From the NCBI GenBank assembly GCA_944386455.1, contig CALXBC010000011.1:1-59714 (forward strand): 59,714 nt of DNA. Reading direction: 5' to 3'. Of this stretch, positions 42,602 through 50,535 are shown piece after piece (the stretch's first letter is position 1; every line of letters begins with the position of its first letter). The stretch is from an uncultured Clostridia bacterium (GTDB taxonomy: Bacteria; Bacillota; Clostridia; Oscillospirales; Ruminococcaceae). Both the position numbers and the translations under genes were made by a program. Below the pieces are notes generated by a model. It did not search any database, had not been told where the DNA came from, and saw only the letters and a list, made by a program, of their open reading frames with translations.

Positions 42602-43237
42602 TCACCCCTTTACCTTCCAAATGCCGCAAAGCTCGTCCGTCAGTTTGATCCCGTATACCTTGTATTTGTCCTCAAACGTCTTTTGCCCGATCGTGTGCGC
42701 CTCGGTGTGATAGATCCGGCTCAGCGGCATCACCCGGTATCCCGCATGGATGATGTCTTTCCGGTTGCGGCCCATCCCGACCGCGTCCACATGGTGCAGC
42801 TCCGCTTTCTTTCCGCTGATGCAGCATTTTTTGTGCAGCAGGCAGCAGTAGATATATCGGGATATGTCCGGCGTCACGTTTATCAGGCTGTCCTTTGTCG
42901 GAATATCCTCACTGATGCAGAACTCGATCAGAAACTCTAAAAATTCCCGCGCGGTCGTCATATCGGTGTCGGAAAGACTGAAATACTCCGCTCCCGTTCG
43001 TGCAATGTACTCGTATTTCAGCAGTGCCTTGACATCGTCCGGCTCGTGCCCGCTCCACAGGGAGATATCCCGGAACAGCGCATAGATCTTTTTCCGCTGA
43101 TCCGCAGAGATCCTTCTGCCGTCGTCCAGCCTGATCTCGCATTCGGTGATGTTTTTTCTGATATATTCGAGCGTGTTGTCATACTGAGCGGAAATCAGCA
43201 TCGTTGTTCCGTCAAACGCGACCACCTTGCCGATCAT
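42602..43237 (-). CDS. HNHc-type nuclease-like recombination protein
   Basis: 211 aa. The N-terminus has a small beta domain; the C-terminus holds CLLHKKCCISGKK, ELHHVDAVGMGRNRK and YHTEAHTIG, the putative HNHc nuclease of Firmicutes phages (RecT/NinG-like context). It probably works with the annealase encoded just upstream. Confidence 0.85.
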   Translation of the reverse strand: MIGKVVAFDGTTMLISAQYDNTLEYIRKNITECEIRLDDGRRISADQRKKIYALFRDISLWSGHEPDDVKALLKYEYIARTGAEYFSLSDTDMTTAREFLEFLIEFCISEDIPTKDSLINVTPDISRYIYCCLLHKKCCISGKKAELHHVDAVGMGRNRKDIIHAGYRVMPLSRIYHTEAHTIGQKTFEDKYKVYGIKLTDELCGIWKVKG

Positions 43238-43899
43238 TGCTGCGCCTCGGACAATCTTTCAATGTTTGCTTTTAAAAATTTCCCGGCTTTTTTGATCTCC
43301 TCATCTGATGTCAGATGGAACACGTCAACCCCGGTCGCCGTCTTAATAATCTCTGCCGCTGTCTTCGGTGTTTGGCTTGTCAGCTTCGCATACCGGCTGA
43401 TCGCCGACTTGAGCGTTTTCAGCATGATTTCCGACGGCCCTTGTGCTTTCGGGGCCTCCTCCGGCTCTATGTAACACTTTGTCGTGTCTCTGTCCCAGTA
43501 AACATCGGCACCGATCCCCAGCGCCTTGCAGGCCACAGAGATCGCGTCGGTCAGTGCCATTTTAAAGCATTCATCGCTGGCGTACAGCCCGCTGTTTTCT
43601 TTCTTGACAAAGCCGCTCCCGCCGGTCCCGGGGATCGGCTCGCTCCATTGGCCGTCCGACTTGATATACAAGTTGATATCGACAAACGCCATGACCTGCT
43701 CCGAGATCGTCGGCTCGAGCCGTTTTTCCGTGATCTCGTATTTCCAGCCGATCCCGCACGGGCCGAACATCTCCGTCAGCTTTTTGATCCGCCACATCGG
43801 GTTGATATCGGTCATCCCGTTAAGCCGCCCGCCCTTGATAGTCTTCTTTGCTTCGTTCGGGGTCTCTCTGCCGCGGTTGTAATATTCAAGATTATCCAT
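43234..43899 (-). CDS. Rad52-like single-strand annealing protein
   Basis: 221 aa. The N-terminal ~150 residues (MWRIKKLTEMFGPCGIGWKY, FVKKENSGLYASDECFKMAL, TDAISVACKALGIGADVYW) match the Rad52/Sak-type annealase core; the remainder is helical. It pairs single-stranded phage DNA in recombination-dependent replication. The stop overlaps the nuclease start. Confidence 0.8.
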   Translation of the reverse strand: MDNLEYYNRGRETPNEAKKTIKGGRLNGMTDINPMWRIKKLTEMFGPCGIGWKYEITEKRLEPTISEQVMAFVDINLYIKSDGQWSEPIPGTGGSGFVKKENSGLYASDECFKMALTDAISVACKALGIGADVYWDRDTTKCYIEPEEAPKAQGPSEIMLKTLKSAISRYAKLTSQTPKTAAEIIKTATGVDVFHLTSDEEIKKAGKFLKANIERLSEAQQ

Positions 43900-43911
43900 T
43901 TTTATTACTCC

Positions 43912-44436
43912 TTATTTGATCTGCAAAGTCTGTGTGCGCACCAGAGAAGCCCCCGGCAGCTGTTTTCCCGCCCTGATCGCATCCTTTACCGCAGTTTTGC
44001 TGATTTCCGGCGGCTTGTAGGTCAGCAGCGTGTCGTCATGCTTTTCCGCCCACGCGAGAAAGGCTACACTGTCCTCGATCTGTACGCTTTCCGCATTGTT
44101 TCGGATGCTGATGACTGTCCGTGCTGTCTCCACCTTTGACTTTCGGGCCCGCTGCATATTGGTCAGCAGATATTCCTTCAGCAATTTGTATTTTTTGGTT
44201 TTCACCTTTTCCCGCTCTTCCAGACGGATCCGCTCCTGCTTCACTGCCTCTGCTTCAGCTGCAAACCGCTTGGCTATAATCGCAACCGCTTCCGCTTTTT
44301 CATCGAACTCTCCCGAAAGTCCTTCCAAGGTGTCGATATACGCTTGTCTCAGCTCCGTTTCTGTTTCTTCGTTTCCCAGTTCTTCCAGTGCCTGATACAG
44401 CGTTTCATATTCCGCGGATAAATCATACAGGTTCAT
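43912..44436 (-). CDS. Siphovirus Gp157 family protein
   Basis: About 174 aa, helical with a long charged coiled-coil segment (FAAEAEAVKQERIRLEEREK) and a conserved C-terminal part (LTYKPPEISKTAVKDAIRAG). Gp157 proteins have been linked to phage resistance or recombination, without a proven mechanism. It precedes the annealase gene. Confidence 0.88.
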   Translation of the reverse strand: MNLYDLSAEYETLYQALEELGNEETETELRQAYIDTLEGLSGEFDEKAEAVAIIAKRFAAEAEAVKQERIRLEEREKVKTKKYKLLKEYLLTNMQRARKSKVETARTVISIRNNAESVQIEDSVAFLAWAEKHDDTLLTYKPPEISKTAVKDAIRAGKQLPGASLVRTQTLQIK

Positions 44437-44438
44437 TT

Positions 44439-45563
44439 TCATCCTCTCCTTTCAGGCTGCGTCTGCAAAAAATCAAATATTGACGTCTGGATGTTCAAGC
44501 TTTTTTCTTCTAATTGTCTTTGCTTCTTATATGCATTATATTTTTGCCGATATCTGTAACTGTCACCAAAAACATTCCATGCCGCCTTAACTAAGTTAGG
44601 CTCATAAGGTCTGATCTTTTCAAGATCTTCTATTGCCTTGGCAGAAATCGAACATCCACAGCATCCTGTTCTGGTCAATCCATAAACCTCATACGCATCA
44701 GAGTAACGGATTTTGTAATAGTCCTTGTACCACTTCTTGTCAGCGTCAGATACATAAAACAAAGGACGAAGCCGATACTTGCCATCAGCCGATTCAGTAA
44801 AACACATGGAAGTATTGTCTTTTCTCGGCACTGATCTCATTCCGCCCTCATCACGGCGTTCTCCCGTGATTACCATGTCAAATGATTTTTGGACCTCGTG
44901 AGCGATCTGCTTTTTGCAATAATCACAGCATCTGTTGCTGACACGGAAGGGAATCGGGTTTTCCTTAATAAAGTCAAGCATGTATTTAGATGATCCGATC
45001 ACCAGCTGAATATCAGGCCGAGGCTCTCCCTTTGAGTTGCACCCGCAGAGAAAATTGATTGTCGATTCGCATTTCGGATATCTCTTTCTTAATTCATCCC
45101 GTTTGGCAATTTTATCTTCTGCTTGTGCGTACTCATCAGCGATAGATAAAGGTATGTTCTTTTTTTGCACTCCCTCTAACCCGGCAGACATGATCTTTGA
45201 TACAAACGGTTGTCCATACTCGTGTACTGCCTGCACAATTCCTTTTTTGGGCCTGCATTCCATGATTCTAACTTGATATTTATTTGCTGTTTCTTTGACG
45301 TGCCTTTTAATTGCTTCCATCTCTAATCCGGTATTAAAAAAGCAATATGTAATTTGAGGAAGATCATATATTTTTCGGACAGATTCAATCAAATGGATCA
45401 AAATGTCGCTATCGCTTCCTCCGGAATACGAGCAAATGGCATTGGGATATTGCACCAAACGTTTTGCAATAATGCTTTTGATCGCTTCAAATTTGTGCGG
45501 AGAATCGAAATCTGCATACTCCGGTCGGTCAGTGTATACTCTGCTCCGATATACATCACTCAT
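44439..45563 (-). CDS. PAPS-reductase-like (DndC-related) ATP pyrophosphatase
   Basis: About 374 aa. The PP-loop motif CSYSGGSDSDILIHL, followed by two Cys groups (NRCCDYCKKQI and TRTGCCGCSI), fits the phosphoadenosine phosphosulfate reductase-like family and the Fe-S arrangement of DndC. No dndA, B, D or E partner is present. It could adenylate a substrate in DNA or RNA modification; the target is unknown. ATG at 45563 follows AAGGAAA; a TTG lies four codons earlier. Confidence 0.75.
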   Translation of the reverse strand: MSDVYRSRVYTDRPEYADFDSPHKFEAIKSIIAKRLVQYPNAICSYSGGSDSDILIHLIESVRKIYDLPQITYCFFNTGLEMEAIKRHVKETANKYQVRIMECRPKKGIVQAVHEYGQPFVSKIMSAGLEGVQKKNIPLSIADEYAQAEDKIAKRDELRKRYPKCESTINFLCGCNSKGEPRPDIQLVIGSSKYMLDFIKENPIPFRVSNRCCDYCKKQIAHEVQKSFDMVITGERRDEGGMRSVPRKDNTSMCFTESADGKYRLRPLFYVSDADKKWYKDYYKIRYSDAYEVYGLTRTGCCGCSISAKAIEDLEKIRPYEPNLVKAAWNVFGDSYRYRQKYNAYKKQRQLEEKSLNIQTSIFDFLQTQPERRG

Positions 45564-45581
45564 TTTCCTTGACAACTCCCT

Positions 45582-46490
45582 TCATTCTTCGCAGCCAAAA
45601 AACTTGGCAAACTGCTCGTGCCCGTATTGTCCTTTGGTCATCTCATTGACTTCCTCGATCGTGTACCTTTCCTTCAGCTCTCCCAGGCTGTTGATAAAAT
45701 GCTGCGTTCCCTGCTGACACGCTCCTGTGATTATCCGGTACATGACAGCAAGCTCCGGAACTGTCATACTTGTCCCCAAAGACATTTCTTTATACTGCTC
45801 TGCTCCTCGGTCTTCCGCTGCCTTAAACAGCAGATCGGCGATCCCGTCCCGGAAACTGTCACAATGGGCGTAGTGCGCACCGTCTGACACCACGTTTTTC
45901 CCCTTGATTTTACCGATGTAGAAGGTATATCCCGCCTGCCTTTTTACTCGCTTCACATGCGTCAAGATCCCGTCTGCATAAAGATATTCTCCTTCGGCAT
46001 ATTCTCCATGCTGCAATTTTTTCACCTTGCTCCGCTCTCTTTCCGGATCAGCAATCTGCGTACCGCTGAGGTAGAGCGAACCGCCTACCGTTAAATTATC
46101 CGGTAAGCTGGTGATCGGCGTACCACTGAGATCGAGCCAACCGCCTGCCGTTAAATTATCCGGTAAGCTGGTGATCGGCGTACCACTGAGATCGAGCCAA
46201 CCGCCTACCGTTAAATTATCCGGTAAGCTGGTGATCTGTGTATCTCTGAGATCGAGCGAACCGCCTACCGTTAAATTATCCGGTAAGCTGGCGATCGGCG
46301 TATTGCTGAGGTAGAGCCAACCGCCTACCGTTAAATTATCCGGTAAGCTGGTGATCGGCGTATTGCTGAGGTAGAGCGAACCGCCTACCGTTAAATTATC
46401 CGGTAAGCTGGTGATCGGCGTATTGCTGAGGTAGAGCGAACCGCCGCTTGCATTCATGATTTCCTCTGCTTTTTGCAATGTCAGTTCCAT
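45582..46490 (-). CDS. Leucine-rich-repeat phage protein
   Basis: About 302 aa. Residues about 15-150 are seven 20-residue repeats of SLPDNLTVGGSLYLSNTPIT type, resembling bacterial LRRs. The remaining ~150 residues form a conserved unrecognised domain (YADGILTHVKRVKRQAGYTF, HCDSFRDGIADLLFKAAEDR). At DNA level the repeats are almost identical 60-bp units (46081-46440), a sign of recent expansion. ATG 46490 is preferred; the ATG at 46502 touches its ribosome site. It overlaps the next upstream gene. Confidence 0.75.
   Translation of the reverse strand: MELTLQKAEEIMNASGGSLYLSNTPITSLPDNLTVGGSLYLSNTPITSLPDNLTVGGWLYLSNTPIASLPDNLTVGGSLDLRDTQITSLPDNLTVGGWLDLSGTPITSLPDNLTAGGWLDLSGTPITSLPDNLTVGGSLYLSGTQIADPERERSKVKKLQHGEYAEGEYLYADGILTHVKRVKRQAGYTFYIGKIKGKNVVSDGAHYAHCDSFRDGIADLLFKAAEDRGAEQYKEMSLGTSMTVPELAVMYRIITGACQQGTQHFINSLGELKERYTIEEVNEMTKGQYGHEQFAKFFGCEE
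46081..46440 (-). repeat. 60-bp tandem repeats encoding LRRs
   Basis: Six full 60-bp units in exact register, differing at a few positions each. They encode the LRR region; variable positions fall mainly in the S/W-LY/LD-L and N/G-T-P/Q codons. Confidence 0.9.
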
Positions 46491-46756
46491 TTCTCTTGAC
46501 ATCTCCTTACTTTTCCGCTATACTTGTGGTGGTATATTTTCTCTTGTGCCGTTGACGATGGCAGTCGTCTGCGGCGCTTTTTCTTTTCCGGCAGCATATA
46601 TGTAACCCATGCCGACAGCCCGAACACCAGTCCCAGCACGATAAACCTTGCCAGGGCTTGTCCGAAGCTGAATGCCTCCGTCTCATACCCCCGCAGCGGG
46701 TAAAAAATCCACAGCAGCATCAGCCAGACCGATACGCCGCGCATCACTGTTTTCAT
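46481..46756 (-). CDS. Small two-span membrane protein
   Basis: 91 aa with two hydrophobic segments (GVSVWLMLLWIFYPL and ARFIVLGLVFGLSAWVTYML) and a very basic C-terminus. GGGGG precedes ATG 46756; the longer frame upstream is a shadow of the HTH gene. Function unknown. Confidence 0.6.
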   Translation of the reverse strand: MKTVMRGVSVWLMLLWIFYPLRGYETEAFSFGQALARFIVLGLVFGLSAWVTYMLPEKKKRRRRLPSSTAQEKIYHHKYSGKVRRCQEKWN

Positions 46757-46797
46757 GATTTTTCCCCCTTTCAATGATGGTTTATATTTTCCTTCCT

Positions 46798-47022
46798 TTA
46801 CGGGGTTACACCTGTCAGCCATTCGCGGAACGCATCCCGGTCTGCCTTCCATTCTGTCCCTGTTTTCTTTGCCGGGATTTTGTTTTTTCGGCAAAGTATT
46901 CTGACATATGTTTCTGTAAATCCTGACAGCCGTGCCATCCATACCGTATCGATCACGACCGGCACCTCATCCCAGGAATATACCTTGCGTGGGACTTGAT
47001 CGATGTAATATTTATGTGCCAT
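46798..47022 (-). CDS. Excisionase-like helix-turn-helix protein
   Basis: 74 aa. The core VVIDTVWMARLSGFTETYVR, followed by AKKTGTEWKADRDAFREWL, is a MerR/HTH_17-type DNA-binding module as in excisionases. It could be the phage excisionase, though it is far from int, or a regulator of early genes. Confidence 0.7.
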   Translation of the reverse strand: MAHKYYIDQVPRKVYSWDEVPVVIDTVWMARLSGFTETYVRILCRKNKIPAKKTGTEWKADRDAFREWLTGVTP

Positions 47023-47077
47023 CCTCTCACCTCCTTTGACTTGATTTTTTAATTGTCTTTTAACGCATTATGTGGTA

Positions 47078-47236
47078 CTATGTACCTGAGAGACTGGTTT
47101 CGTCAGCTGCTGCGAATAGCTGGCGCGGGTCGTTGTACCCGTAGAGGTCTAATAGTTTGACAAGAACTTTATATGATGGGTATCGGTTTCCGGTTTCATA
47201 AAGCATAGCCAATGAGTATTCATATTTTTTCCGCTT
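47078..47236 (-). pseudogene. Remnant of an XRE-type HTH gene
   Basis: A 52-codon open frame overlapping the end of the methyltransferase gene reads YEYSLAMLYETGNRYPSYKV, then LVKLLDLYGYNDPRQLF. This is like the second half of a HTH_3 domain (E-x-G-x-R-x-P-S pattern). There is no room for the first half because the methyltransferase frame runs through, so it seems a truncated remnant. An ATG inside could make a 42-aa peptide. Confidence 0.4.
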
Positions 47237-47661
47237 CTATGGCCGAACAGCGGAGGTATAGGGGAAAGCGGCAGTATTTCTCTTAACGGTATTTGTATCT
47301 CACTCCATTTGAAAATAAGTACTCCATTGTCGTCCAATACCCTGAAACATTCTAAGAAACCTTTATGTATTGTTTCTTTCCAGTTGTTTCCCAGAGCTCC
47401 ATATTTTAATTTGATCCAGCTTGTTTCACCAACATGCTCTAAATGTGGCGGGTCAAAAACGACAAGTTTATATGCTTTATCCTCAAATGGTAACGCTGTA
47501 AAATCGCATATAGTATCGGGGTTTATTTCTATATATCGGTGTGGGTAAAATTCGTGATTCGGTATTTGTCTTATGTCGCAAAATTCCACGTCTGTGTTGT
47601 TTTTGTCAAACCAAAACATTTTTGATCCGCAAGCAACATCTAATATTCTTTTTTTGCTCAT
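47149..47661 (-). CDS. Class I SAM-dependent methyltransferase
   Basis: About 170 aa. KRILDVACGSKMFWFDKNNT forms a SAM-binding start and LVVFDPPHLEHVG carries a DPP motif of the N6-adenine or N4-cytosine DNA methyltransferase group. It is small and lacks an obvious target domain. Probably a phage DNA modification gene. ATG at 47661 (GGTGA upstream) is preferred to the TTG at 47685. Confidence 0.75.
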   Translation of the reverse strand: MSKKRILDVACGSKMFWFDKNNTDVEFCDIRQIPNHEFYPHRYIEINPDTICDFTALPFEDKAYKLVVFDPPHLEHVGETSWIKLKYGALGNNWKETIHKGFLECFRVLDDNGVLIFKWSEIQIPLREILPLSPIPPLFGHRSGKNMNTHWLCFMKPETDTHHIKFLSNY

Positions 47662-47706
47662 ACTAAAATCACCATTCCTTATCAAACATTTGTTGTTATA
47701 TTGTAG

Positions 47707-47850
47707 CTAAAACAGCTCGTCCACGGTGCTCCCCAGCGCCGTCGCGATCAGCTTGGCTACATCTACACGCGGTTTCCTGTCCCCGTATTCGTAGCGCTGA
47801 TAGCATACTACCGTTATTCCGGCGTTGTTTGCGATCCTTTTCATCCTCAT
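47707..47850 (-). CDS. N-terminally short XRE-type regulator
   Basis: 47 aa. GITVVCYQRYEYGDRKPRVD, then VAKLIATALGSTVDELF, is the rear two thirds of an HTH_3 domain; the first helix is missing. GGAGG before ATG 47850 shows it may be translated. It may be a decayed repressor or a dimerisation decoy. Confidence 0.5.
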   Translation of the reverse strand: MRMKRIANNAGITVVCYQRYEYGDRKPRVDVAKLIATALGSTVDELF

Positions 47851-47963
47851 ATCGATACCTCCGTTATTTTTCCTGCTTACTTTATTTCCGAAATATGATG
47901 ACATCATCGACTATTTTTTCATTCTCTCCCCCCCTTTCCCGCCCTGTGCTCAGGGCTTATTTT

Positions 47964-48152
47964 TTATGCGGGTTTGAACAGATCATCTACAGAACAGCCT
48001 AAAATTTTCGCAAGTTGCGGCAATTTTTCAGCTCGTGGCATGGATTCTCCTGTTTCCCATTTGGCATAAGCTTGTTGAGATATTTTTAACTTAGAAGCAA
48101 TTTTTTGCTGAGAATATTGTTTTTCTTCTCTTAAGCGTCTTAAATTCTCCAA
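47964..48152 (-). CDS. Cro-like XRE regulator
   Basis: 62 aa, a single full HTH_3 domain (LRRLREEKQYSQQKIASKLK, ISQQAYAKWETGESMPRAEK). It is the first gene of the early leftward transcript, divergent from the CI gene, in the place of Cro. TTG start with AAAGGGGGG upstream. It shares the ISQQAYAK recognition helix with CI, so both should bind the same operators. Confidence 0.85.
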   Translation of the reverse strand: MENLRRLREEKQYSQQKIASKLKISQQAYAKWETGESMPRAEKLPQLAKILGCSVDDLFKPA

Positions 48153-48172
48153 AGGAAGCCCCCCTTTCGATA

Positions 48173-48271
48173 ACTACATTAAGTTGTATTTATATAATAT
48201 CACTGCTTTTAGTTGTTGTCAATAGCTTTTTTTAAAAAAGTGTTTATTTTTACTACCGAAAGTTGTATAAT
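48173..48271. promoter_or_regulatory. Phage genetic switch: two divergent promoters and three operators
   Basis: Early promoter (minus): TTGACA at 48217-48222, 17 bp, TATTAT at 48194-48199. Repressor promoter (plus): TATAAT at 48266-48271 with a weak -35. Three 15-bp sites of the form ACTRC-N5-GTTGT lie at 48173-48187, 48202-48216 and 48252-48266: just after the early promoter, between its boxes, and abutting the repressor -10. Confidence 0.75.
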
Positions 48272-48293
48272 AACATTACAAGGTGGTGATGTA

Positions 48294-48911
48294 ATGTTTT
48301 CTGAAAGATTAAAAACAGCAAGAAAAAACAAAGGATTTTCTCAAAAAGCATTAGCCGCAGAATTATATATTTCTCAGCAGGCTTATGCAAAATATGAAAC
48401 TGGTACCGCAACACCAAATCCTGAAATGCTTAAAAAAATAGCAGATAAACTTGATACAACAGTTGGCTATCTCGTAGGTGAAGATTTTACCTTACCTAAA
48501 TACGACAACATTTTTCCCATAGAAAAGAAAAAATTCCCGCTATTGGGCGAAATTGCCTGCGGGAAACCAATATTTGCTGATGAAGATAAGGAAAGCTACA
48601 TTGAAGCCGGAACCGATATCAAAGCAGATTTTTGTTTGAAAGCTAAAGGCGACAGCATGATTAACGCTCGGATTTTAGACGGAGATATTGTTTTTATCAG
48701 GCAGCAACCAATTGTAGATAATGGAGAAATTGCCGCTGTAATCATCGAAGATGAAGCAACCTTGAAACGTGTCTATTACTATCCGGAGCAAGGAAAATTG
48801 ATACTGACTCCAGAAAACCCGAAATATGAACCACTTGTCTATGTCAACGAGGAATTAGACCAAATCAGGATTCTCGGTAAAGCGGTGGCATTTCAAAGTG
48901 TTGTGAGATAA
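48294..48911 (+). CDS. CI-like repressor with S24 (LexA-like) domain
   Basis: 205 aa. N-terminal HTH_3 (LKTARKNKGFSQKALAAELY, ISQQAYAKYETG) and C-terminal S24 protease-like domain with cleavage site EIACGKPI (Cys-Gly), Ser in KGDSMI and Lys in DEATLKRVYY. It maintains lysogeny and should self-cleave on RecA activation (SOS induction). ATG 48294 follows AAGGTGGTG. Confidence 0.92.
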   Translation: MFSERLKTARKNKGFSQKALAAELYISQQAYAKYETGTATPNPEMLKKIADKLDTTVGYLVGEDFTLPKYDNIFPIEKKKFPLLGEIACGKPIFADEDKESYIEAGTDIKADFCLKAKGDSMINARILDGDIVFIRQQPIVDNGEIAAVIIEDEATLKRVYYYPEQGKLILTPENPKYEPLVYVNEELDQIRILGKAVAFQSVVR

Positions 48912-48926
48912 AGGAGCTGACAAAAC

Positions 48927-49445
48927 ATGGGATTATTTGAAAGTAAAGTTCCATTAGACGGAGAATTTGCATTTCTGGTTTATGAAGACACATATCCGGG
49001 TAAAAAAATTTCTAAAAAACAAATTATGTACGATGCTCAATTGGCAATTGGAAATACCTTAAGAATCATAAATGACTGTGTGAGAATTGTTAATGAATCT
49101 AAAGATCCTAATACTTTTTTTAAAAGGCTTGATATGATGATTGAAAAAATGGAATGGATGGCTAAAATAGAAAAATATTATCCATTTCAGCGCCCATTGC
49201 CATCTGAGCAACTCAATAAAATAAAATCTAATATGATAATGACTTATAACGACTTCATTGATCGGTATTATAAAAGTGTAGTACAAAAAATCATAAAGGT
49301 AAAAACAGAAAAAAGCCGAATGAACAAAATTGAGGAATTTTATAATACGCTGACTTATTATAGCGATAGATTCTTCCCTGAAAACATTCAAAAATACACA
49401 GAGTTGTATTCTAGATATCTTCCGGAGACATATCAACAGAGATAG
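48927..49445 (+). CDS. Lysogeny-module protein of unknown function
   Basis: 172 aa, charged and helical, no recognised domain. It begins with GLFESKVPLDGEFAF and lies 15 bp after the CI gene, so it is expressed in the lysogen and may give a lysogenic trait such as exclusion of other phages. That is inference from position. Confidence 0.65.
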   Translation: MGLFESKVPLDGEFAFLVYEDTYPGKKISKKQIMYDAQLAIGNTLRIINDCVRIVNESKDPNTFFKRLDMMIEKMEWMAKIEKYYPFQRPLPSEQLNKIKSNMIMTYNDFIDRYYKSVVQKIIKVKTEKSRMNKIEEFYNTLTYYSDRFFPENIQKYTELYSRYLPETYQQR

Positions 49446-49480
49446 TGACATAATAAAAATTGGATAAGGATGTGACATCT

Positions 49481-49930
49481 ATGAAATTCGGCATTCGTAC
49501 ACCAAATATAAAGTCCAGAATCAAAGCAAGAACAACTGGAAAAATCAAACGAAAAATGAAAAAAGCGGTCAATCCGCTTTATGGTAAAAAAGGAATGGGC
49601 TGGATTAACGACCCCAAAAAGGCGCTTTACAACAAAGTATATAATAAAACAACGATAGGGATACCAACTCCGTTGCCAAAAAGCAATCATAAATCAACAA
49701 ATACTGCTGTGGTAAATTCTGGTATATCATCTAAAAACAAGTTAGCGACCTTATTATTATGTATTTTCATGGGGCCACTAGGCATTCACCGATTTTACGT
49801 CTTAAAAATTGGCACAGGAATATTATATCTTTTAACAGGTGGAGTCTTCTTTATAGGTTGGTTTAAAGATATTGTGTCAATTGCTTGCAATAGGTTTACA
49901 GACGGAAATGGTGATTTTGTTTGTAAATAA
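49481..49930 (+). CDS. TM2-domain membrane protein of the lysogeny module
   Basis: About 149 aa. The first ~75 residues are very basic (KSRIKARTTGKIKRKMKK), followed by a TM2 domain with two helices (LATLLLCIFMGPLGIHRFYV, GGVFFIGWFKDIVSI). Produced from the CI operon in the lysogen, it may alter the host membrane or block superinfection; unproven. ATG 49481 follows AAGGA. Confidence 0.7.
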   Translation: MKFGIRTPNIKSRIKARTTGKIKRKMKKAVNPLYGKKGMGWINDPKKALYNKVYNKTTIGIPTPLPKSNHKSTNTAVVNSGISSKNKLATLLLCIFMGPLGIHRFYVLKIGTGILYLLTGGVFFIGWFKDIVSIACNRFTDGNGDFVCK

Positions 49931-50010
49931 TATTCCGCGTCTGCGTCGGAAAAGTAATCGGAAAGCTGTGAGTCTTTCCCATGATAAATCACTCAGAAAG
50001 GGGTATACAT

Positions 50011-50193
50011 ATGAAACCCGACATTGAGAAAATCAATGCCGTCCTGAAAACTGTTGAGGAAACACTGGATCAGAACATTAAGGATCTACACAGCATATCC
50101 TGTGAAGAGGTCGTGTCGGATGTCCTCTGTTCCTGCTGCGACAGAACCAGCCGGGCTTCCAGACTGATGCGTATAATCGACCCCAGAATATAA
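50011..50193 (+). CDS. Small helical phage protein
   Basis: 60 aa, helical (DIEKINAVLKTVEETLDQNI) with a Cys cluster LCSCCDRTSR near the end. AAAGGGG precedes ATG 50011. Function not recognised. Confidence 0.6.
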   Translation: MKPDIEKINAVLKTVEETLDQNIKDLHSISCEEVVSDVLCSCCDRTSRASRLMRIIDPRI

Positions 50194-50225
50194 AAAAATC
50201 CCGCTTACCAATCGGCAGGCGGGTT
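50193..50225 (-). terminator. Stem-loop with T run on the minus strand
   Basis: CCCGC/GCGGG imperfect stem; on the minus strand it is followed by seven Ts. It would stop minus-strand transcripts that run past the toxin gene. Confidence 0.55.
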
Positions 50226-50348
50226 GACAATTGAAGATAGAGCGGTTATAATAAAAATAGAAAAGGTGCTGCCGGCAAAGACGGTCAGCCCCTAGTAATC
50301 AGTTTGAAGTAACCGTTACTTTGGCGAGGGCGGTTACTTCTTTTTATT
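50224..50348 (+). ncRNA. Antisense RNA of a type I toxin-antitoxin cassette
   Basis: Promoter TTGACA (50224-50229), 17 bp, TATAAT (50247-50252) gives a start near 50259. The RNA runs to an intrinsic terminator (50306-50315 with 50331-50340, then TTTTTATTT), about 90 nt. It overlaps the 3' end of the opposite toxin mRNA, the usual layout of txpA/ratA-like systems. Confidence 0.7.
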
Positions 50349-50408
50349 TGTATGTAAAATCCTTTCAATCAGGACTAGTATCACAATAAGATAGATGATA
50401 CTTTCCAT
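50334..50408 (-). CDS. Type I toxin-like small hydrophobic peptide
   Basis: 24 aa: one hydrophobic stretch (IIYLIVILVLI), then ERIL and a Lys-rich end, as in TxpA/BsrG-like membrane toxins. GGGGGTGG precedes the ATG. It has its own promoter (minus strand TTGACA 50497-50502, 17 bp, TATAAT 50474-50479), with a ~60-nt leader that holds a CTGCAC/GTGCAG hairpin. The 3' end pairs with the antisense RNA. Confidence 0.7.
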   Translation of the reverse strand: MESIIYLIVILVLIERILHTNKKK

Positions 50409-50473
50409 ACAACCACCCCCTTACAGGGGCAAGAGTTGACCGCCTGCACCGTTTTTGTGCAGCACCTGCTGTA

Positions 50474-50502
50474 ATTATACTGTTATTCTTTGTCGGTGTC
50501 AA
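50474..50502 (-). promoter_or_regulatory. Promoter of the type I toxin mRNA
   Basis: TTGACA and TATAAT on the minus strand with exact 17-bp spacing, both consensus; start near 50467. Confidence 0.75.
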
Positions 50503-50535
50503 GATTTATTGTAACCATAGAAAGGGGGATATCCT

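Noticed and set aside
46081..46440. 60-bp repeats considered as a CRISPR or minisatellite
   Set aside because: They are in frame and encode LRR units; no unique spacers and no cas genes in the window.
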